From VMCP01 sp964408945 (GTDB taxonomy: Bacteria > Bacteroidota > Bacteroidia > NS11-12g > UBA955): a DNA stretch of 64,000 nucleotides. Shown piece by piece: positions 60,619-64,000 of the stretch. Within the stretch, counting starts at the first letter, position 1. Each line of letters starts with the position of its first letter. Below the pieces are notes generated by a model. That model saw only the letters and a program-made list of their open reading frames with translations. It searched no databases and was not told where the DNA came from. The DNA lies in NCBI GenBank assembly GCA_964408945.1, contig CAYPBJ010000005.1:62001-126000 (forward strand), in the 5' to 3' direction. Made by a program: the position numbers and the translations under genes.

Positions 60619-61493
60619 TGAAATACTCAAATAATTTACCAGCTTTTTATTGGTTTTTAGCATTATTTGCTTTCGCATCGTGCGATAAAGATCTGCCAAC
60701 CGATGGAGTTGAATTCAAAAAGCGATTGGTTGTCTATGCCTTTGCAGATAATGATAATGTGATTCAAGTGAAAGTAGCAAAATCATTGGCGATTAACGAT
60801 ACCGTTGGAGCAGATCCCATTGAAAATGCGATTGTCAAAATTCTCGACCAATCAACTTCTAAAGAGGAAATTCTCAGTTATTCCTTTTTAAACGGTGGAT
60901 CTTACAATACCAATTATAAACCTAAGTTAGGTAATAAATATTCTTTGTCTGTTGAACTTAGTGATTTTCCAATGGTATATGGGCAATTTGAAATTCCCCG
61001 TTCTTTTGTTGCAGGTAAAGCCATATGGAAAGACTCAACAAATAAAGATTCCCTTGGATTTTACACTGGTACCATAAGTTTTAATATCAATGACCCTGGT
61101 AATGAATTGAATTTTTATGAAATCGGTATTTTTAGGTACCAAGCATTACTCAACGAATGGATCCTAATGCCCGTTTTTCCTGAAAATCCTGAAATTGCTG
61201 AAAATCCAGTTACAAACTCAGATGGTGCACTAATATTACAGGATGTTGAATTTAATGGCCAAACCAAATTGCTCAAGTTCTCAACACCCTATGGATATTC
61301 ATCGGGATTTCCCTATAAATTTTTAGTAGTGGTTAAAAGTCTGAGCTCAGATTATTATAAATTCATGAAATCAGTCGGTGATTATAAAACACAAGGTGGA
61401 CCATTTTCCGATCCATCTCCAATATTTACGAATATGCAAGGTGGGATTGGAATATGTGCAGGCGCTTCTATTACAAAGGATACTATTCGATGA
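60618..61493 (+). CDS. DUF4249 lipoprotein
   Basis: 291 residues. The lipoprotein signal ends ALFAFASC. The mature part matches DUF4249: KKRLVVYAFADNDNVIQVKVAKSL at the start, ENAIVKILDQ, then LGNKYSLSVEL and a beta-rich remainder. DUF4249 proteins accompany TonB receptors, possibly as surface partners of unknown ligand. The ATG overlaps the receptor stop by one base, and its own stop overlaps the uvrA start in ATGA. Confidence 0.85.
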   Translation: MKYSNNLPAFYWFLALFAFASCDKDLPTDGVEFKKRLVVYAFADNDNVIQVKVAKSLAINDTVGADPIENAIVKILDQSTSKEEILSYSFLNGGSYNTNYKPKLGNKYSLSVELSDFPMVYGQFEIPRSFVAGKAIWKDSTNKDSLGFYTGTISFNINDPGNELNFYEIGIFRYQALLNEWILMPVFPENPEIAENPVTNSDGALILQDVEFNGQTKLLKFSTPYGYSSGFPYKFLVVVKSLSSDYYKFMKSVGDYKTQGGPFSDPSPIFTNMQGGIGICAGASITKDTIR

Positions 61494-64000
61494 GTATTGA
61501 TACAACAAAAATTTCCATAAAAAACGCACGTCAACACAACCTTCAAGGCATTGACGTAGAATTCCAACAAAATTCCTTCACTGTAGTTACCGGTGTCTCG
61601 GGCTCAGGTAAATCAAGCCTCGTATTTGATACTCTTTTTGCCGAAGGACAAAGACGATATGTGGAATCCCTGAGTGCTTACGCTCGTCAGTTCATGGGTC
61701 GAATGAAGAAGCCTGCCGTCGATTTCATTGAAGGATTATGTCCTGCAATTGCTATTGAGCAAAAAGTGAATACTCACAACCCTAGAAGCACCGTGGCTAC
61801 TTCAACAGAAATTTATGATTATCTGAAACTGTTGTATTCTAGAGTTGGAAAAACCATATCTCCCATTTCAGGCCGAGAAGTAAAGAGAGATACACCCCAA
61901 GATGTATTTAATTTCTGCATTTCATTGAACGAAGGGGAACTAATTTTGATTTTATCGCCAATTAAAGATGAAGATGCTGATTTGTTGTCTATTATTCAGA
62001 AAAAGGGATTTTCGAGAATATACTCCAATCACGAAATATTCAAAGTTGACGACCTCATAGAAAACAATATAGAAATCGATTTAAATCAATCCTTCATTGT
62101 AATTGATAGAATTAAAATTGATAAAGAATCTGATGATTTTTCATCCAGATTGTATGATTCTATTGAAACCGCATTTTGGGAATCTAACGGTGACTGTGTT
62201 ATTATCAATCATAAAACACAAGAACAGTTTGACTTCAACAATAGGTTTGAACTTGACGGAATCACTTTTGAAATTCCATCCAAAGATTTTCTGAGTTTTA
62301 ATAATCCATATGGGGCATGTAAAAAATGCGAAGGATTTGGATCTGTTTTGGGTATCGATGAGGATTTAGTTATTCCAGATAACTCGCTCAGTGTTTATGA
62401 AGGATGCGTCGCCCCTTGGAGAGGCGAAATCATGGGAGAGTGGAAAGAGCATTTCATCAAAGCCGCTGTAAAAATTGAGTTTCCAATTCACAGAGCCTAT
62501 GCCGATTTAACATCCCAAGAAAAAAACATTCTATGGAAAGGAAACGGTAAAATTTTGGGCATCAACGATTTCTTCAAGCACCTTGAAGAGAATAATTACA
62601 AAATTCAATATAGAGTTTTGGCCGCTCGTTATCGTGGAAAAACCGTTTGCCCAGATTGCAGAGGCACCAGACTTCGAAAGGAAGCGGGATACGTAAAGAT
62701 TGCCGATACGAGCATTCAAGATTTATTACTCAAAACAGTAGATGACGCCCATGATTTTTTCCATTTTATTGCACTTTCCAATACTGATACTGAAATCGCC
62801 GCTCGCATACTCCAAGAAATTGAAACAAGACTTGGTTTTTTGAAGGCTGTTGGATTGGGATACTTATCTCTTAGCAGACTTTCAAACTCGTTGAGTGGGG
62901 GAGAAAGTCAACGAATTAATTTGGCAACTAACTTGGGTTCAAATCTTACGGGTTCAATGTATATTCTCGATGAACCAAGCATTGGATTGCATTCTAGAGA
63001 CACAGAACGTCTTATTGGCGTCCTTAAAGAACTTCAAGCGGAAGGAAATACAGTGATTGTGGTTGAACATGACGAAGACGTTATGAAGCAAGCCGATAGA
63101 ATCATAGATATTGGTCCGTTTGCAGGTAGTCAAGGCGGGAAATTGATTTTCAATGGTAATTTTCAACAGTTATTAGACTCAGAAGATAGCCTCACTGGAA
63201 GTTATCTTTCCGGAAAGAACAAAATAGAATTGCCAATCTTGCGTAAACCAGCATCGAAAATTTCGCTGTTAGGGGCCCAAGCAAACAATTTAAAGAATAT
63301 TTCAATTGATATTCCGCTGAATTCACTAGTTGCTGTTTCCGGTGTTTCAGGATCAGGAAAGACCACTCTAATAAAACAAGTTTTATATCCAGCCTTAGCC
63401 AGAGAGTTAAAACAATTTACTACCGCCAAACCCGGTACATTTAAAAAATTGGAAGGTGATTTACATCTATTAAAATCGGTGGAATTTGTAGATCAAAATC
63501 CAATTGGTAAAAGTTCAAGATCCAATCCTGTCACTTATGTGAAAGCGTATGATGATATCCGCGAGTTGTATTCGAAAACGTCAGTTTCCAAACGCAACGG
63601 ATTTAAACCTTCTCATTTCTCATTTAATGTAGACGGTGGTCGTTGTGATAATTGTCAAGGAGAAGGCGAAACGGTAATTGAAATGCAGTTTATGGCCGAT
63701 ATCAAATTGACCTGCGAAGTTTGTAATGGAAAAAGATTTAAAAAAGAAGTCCTCGAATCAGAATACAACGGCAAGAACATATCAGATGTTCTTGATTTAA
63801 CTGTTGATGATGCGGTCATCTTTTTCCAATCTGAAAAGAATATCGTAGAAAAATTACTTCCATTACAAAAAGTGGGACTCGGATATGTTAAACTTGGACA
63901 AGGAAGCAATACATTGAGTGGAGGAGAGGCTCAGCGAGTTAAGCTAGCGTTTTATTTAAGTAAAGCCAATCCCTTCAAAGAGGGTGGAGTGATGTTCATC
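61490..64000 (+). CDS. uvrA: Excinuclease ABC subunit A (3' partial)
   Basis: DNA-damage recognition ATPase of nucleotide excision repair; 837 residues are visible and the frame is still open at the window edge. First ABC half: Walker A GVSGSGKSSL, YVESLSAYARQFMG, first zinc module (GACKKCEGFG ... CPDCRGTRLR), signature LSGGESQR, Walker B YILDEPSIGLH. Second half: Walker A GVSGSGKTTL, zinc module GGRCDNCQGEG ... CEVCNGKRF, signature LSGGEAQR. A UvrB-binding-like region (VIDRIKI) is present. Many Bacteroidota have two uvrA genes, and which this is cannot be told. It is coupled by ATGA to a DUF4249 gene. Confidence 0.93.
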   Translation, partial: MSIDTTKISIKNARQHNLQGIDVEFQQNSFTVVTGVSGSGKSSLVFDTLFAEGQRRYVESLSAYARQFMGRMKKPAVDFIEGLCPAIAIEQKVNTHNPRSTVATSTEIYDYLKLLYSRVGKTISPISGREVKRDTPQDVFNFCISLNEGELILILSPIKDEDADLLSIIQKKGFSRIYSNHEIFKVDDLIENNIEIDLNQSFIVIDRIKIDKESDDFSSRLYDSIETAFWESNGDCVIINHKTQEQFDFNNRFELDGITFEIPSKDFLSFNNPYGACKKCEGFGSVLGIDEDLVIPDNSLSVYEGCVAPWRGEIMGEWKEHFIKAAVKIEFPIHRAYADLTSQEKNILWKGNGKILGINDFFKHLEENNYKIQYRVLAARYRGKTVCPDCRGTRLRKEAGYVKIADTSIQDLLLKTVDDAHDFFHFIALSNTDTEIAARILQEIETRLGFLKAVGLGYLSLSRLSNSLSGGESQRINLATNLGSNLTGSMYILDEPSIGLHSRDTERLIGVLKELQAEGNTVIVVEHDEDVMKQADRIIDIGPFAGSQGGKLIFNGNFQQLLDSEDSLTGSYLSGKNKIELPILRKPASKISLLGAQANNLKNISIDIPLNSLVAVSGVSGSGKTTLIKQVLYPALARELKQFTTAKPGTFKKLEGDLHLLKSVEFVDQNPIGKSSRSNPVTYVKAYDDIRELYSKTSVSKRNGFKPSHFSFNVDGGRCDNCQGEGETVIEMQFMADIKLTCEVCNGKRFKKEVLESEYNGKNISDVLDLTVDDAVIFFQSEKNIVEKLLPLQKVGLGYVKLGQGSNTLSGGEAQRVKLAFYLSKANPFKEGGVMFI

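Noticed and set aside
1..64000. CRISPR arrays, insertion sequences, prophage or integrative elements
   Set aside because: No regularly spaced repeats, transposase, integrase or phage genes were seen; the gene content is core-type throughout.

Overview
The window is AT-rich chromosomal DNA from a member of the Bacteroidota, probably an aerobic Flavobacteriales- or Sphingobacteriales-like organism. Support for this comes from the alternative complex III (act) operon, a subtilase with a type IX secretion C-terminal domain, a TonB receptor paired with a DUF4249 lipoprotein, a glycine-lipid acyltransferase pair, an ASPIC/FG-GAP lipoprotein, and Bacteroidota promoters of the form TTTG-N19/21-TAnnTTTG in front of many genes. 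No prophage, insertion sequence, CRISPR array or rRNA operon was seen. The window is dense housekeeping and envelope DNA with one tRNA gene.

Layout. 1-12.7 kb: 5'-truncated SNF2 ATPase, ung, ftsE, a GT-C-like membrane protein, cca, serS, a DinB/YfiT protein, an Alg5-like glycosyltransferase, a cystathionine beta-synthase-type enzyme, map and a metallo-beta-lactamase-fold hydrolase. 12.7-22.2 kb: a large GT39-like membrane protein with TPRs, a lipoprotein, rpsA (ribosomal protein S1 with an extra C-terminal helix-hairpin-helix), a His-rich membrane protein, a queuosine-precursor transporter, a TPR protein and a lytic transglycosylase. 22.4-31 kb: actABCDEF, the quinol:electron-acceptor oxidoreductase, closed by a strong terminator. 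31-35.2 kb: valS, a haloperoxidase/PAP2 lipoprotein and a 49-residue basic protein with its own promoter and terminator. 35.3-47.4 kb, minus strand: a peptidase-MA/propeller/outer-membrane-barrel protein, then the elongasome genes mreB-mreC-mreD-mrdA-rodA, then a 14-loop FG-GAP lipoprotein. 47.4-64 kb: rocD, tRNA-Leu(UAA) fused to a TPR lipoprotein gene, a small lipoprotein, tcdA, the subtilase, pgm-glsA-glsB, a glutaryl-CoA-dehydrogenase-like enzyme, folB, the TonB receptor, the DUF4249 lipoprotein and uvrA, which runs off the window.

The most unusual items are these. (i) The last A of the tRNA-Leu CCA end is also the first base of the only usable ATG of the downstream lipoprotein gene. (ii) Many promoters place the -7 box 3-10 bases from the start codon, which implies leaderless or nearly leaderless mRNAs, while rpsA instead carries a long leader with a near-perfect Shine-Dalgarno sequence and a TTG start. 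(iii) Six of seven convergent gene pairs abut or overlap at their stop codons. (iv) Several proteins have unusual architecture: S1 plus HhH, a peptidase-MA-like/propeller/Omp85-like protein, and a GT39 enzyme with an extra N-terminal domain.

Functional themes are respiration (act), cell-wall elongation (mre/mrd, lytic transglycosylase, ftsE), envelope glycosylation and lipids (Alg5-like donor synthase, two GT-C proteins, glsAB) and translation (serS, valS, map, rpsA, cca, tcdA, tRNA-Leu).
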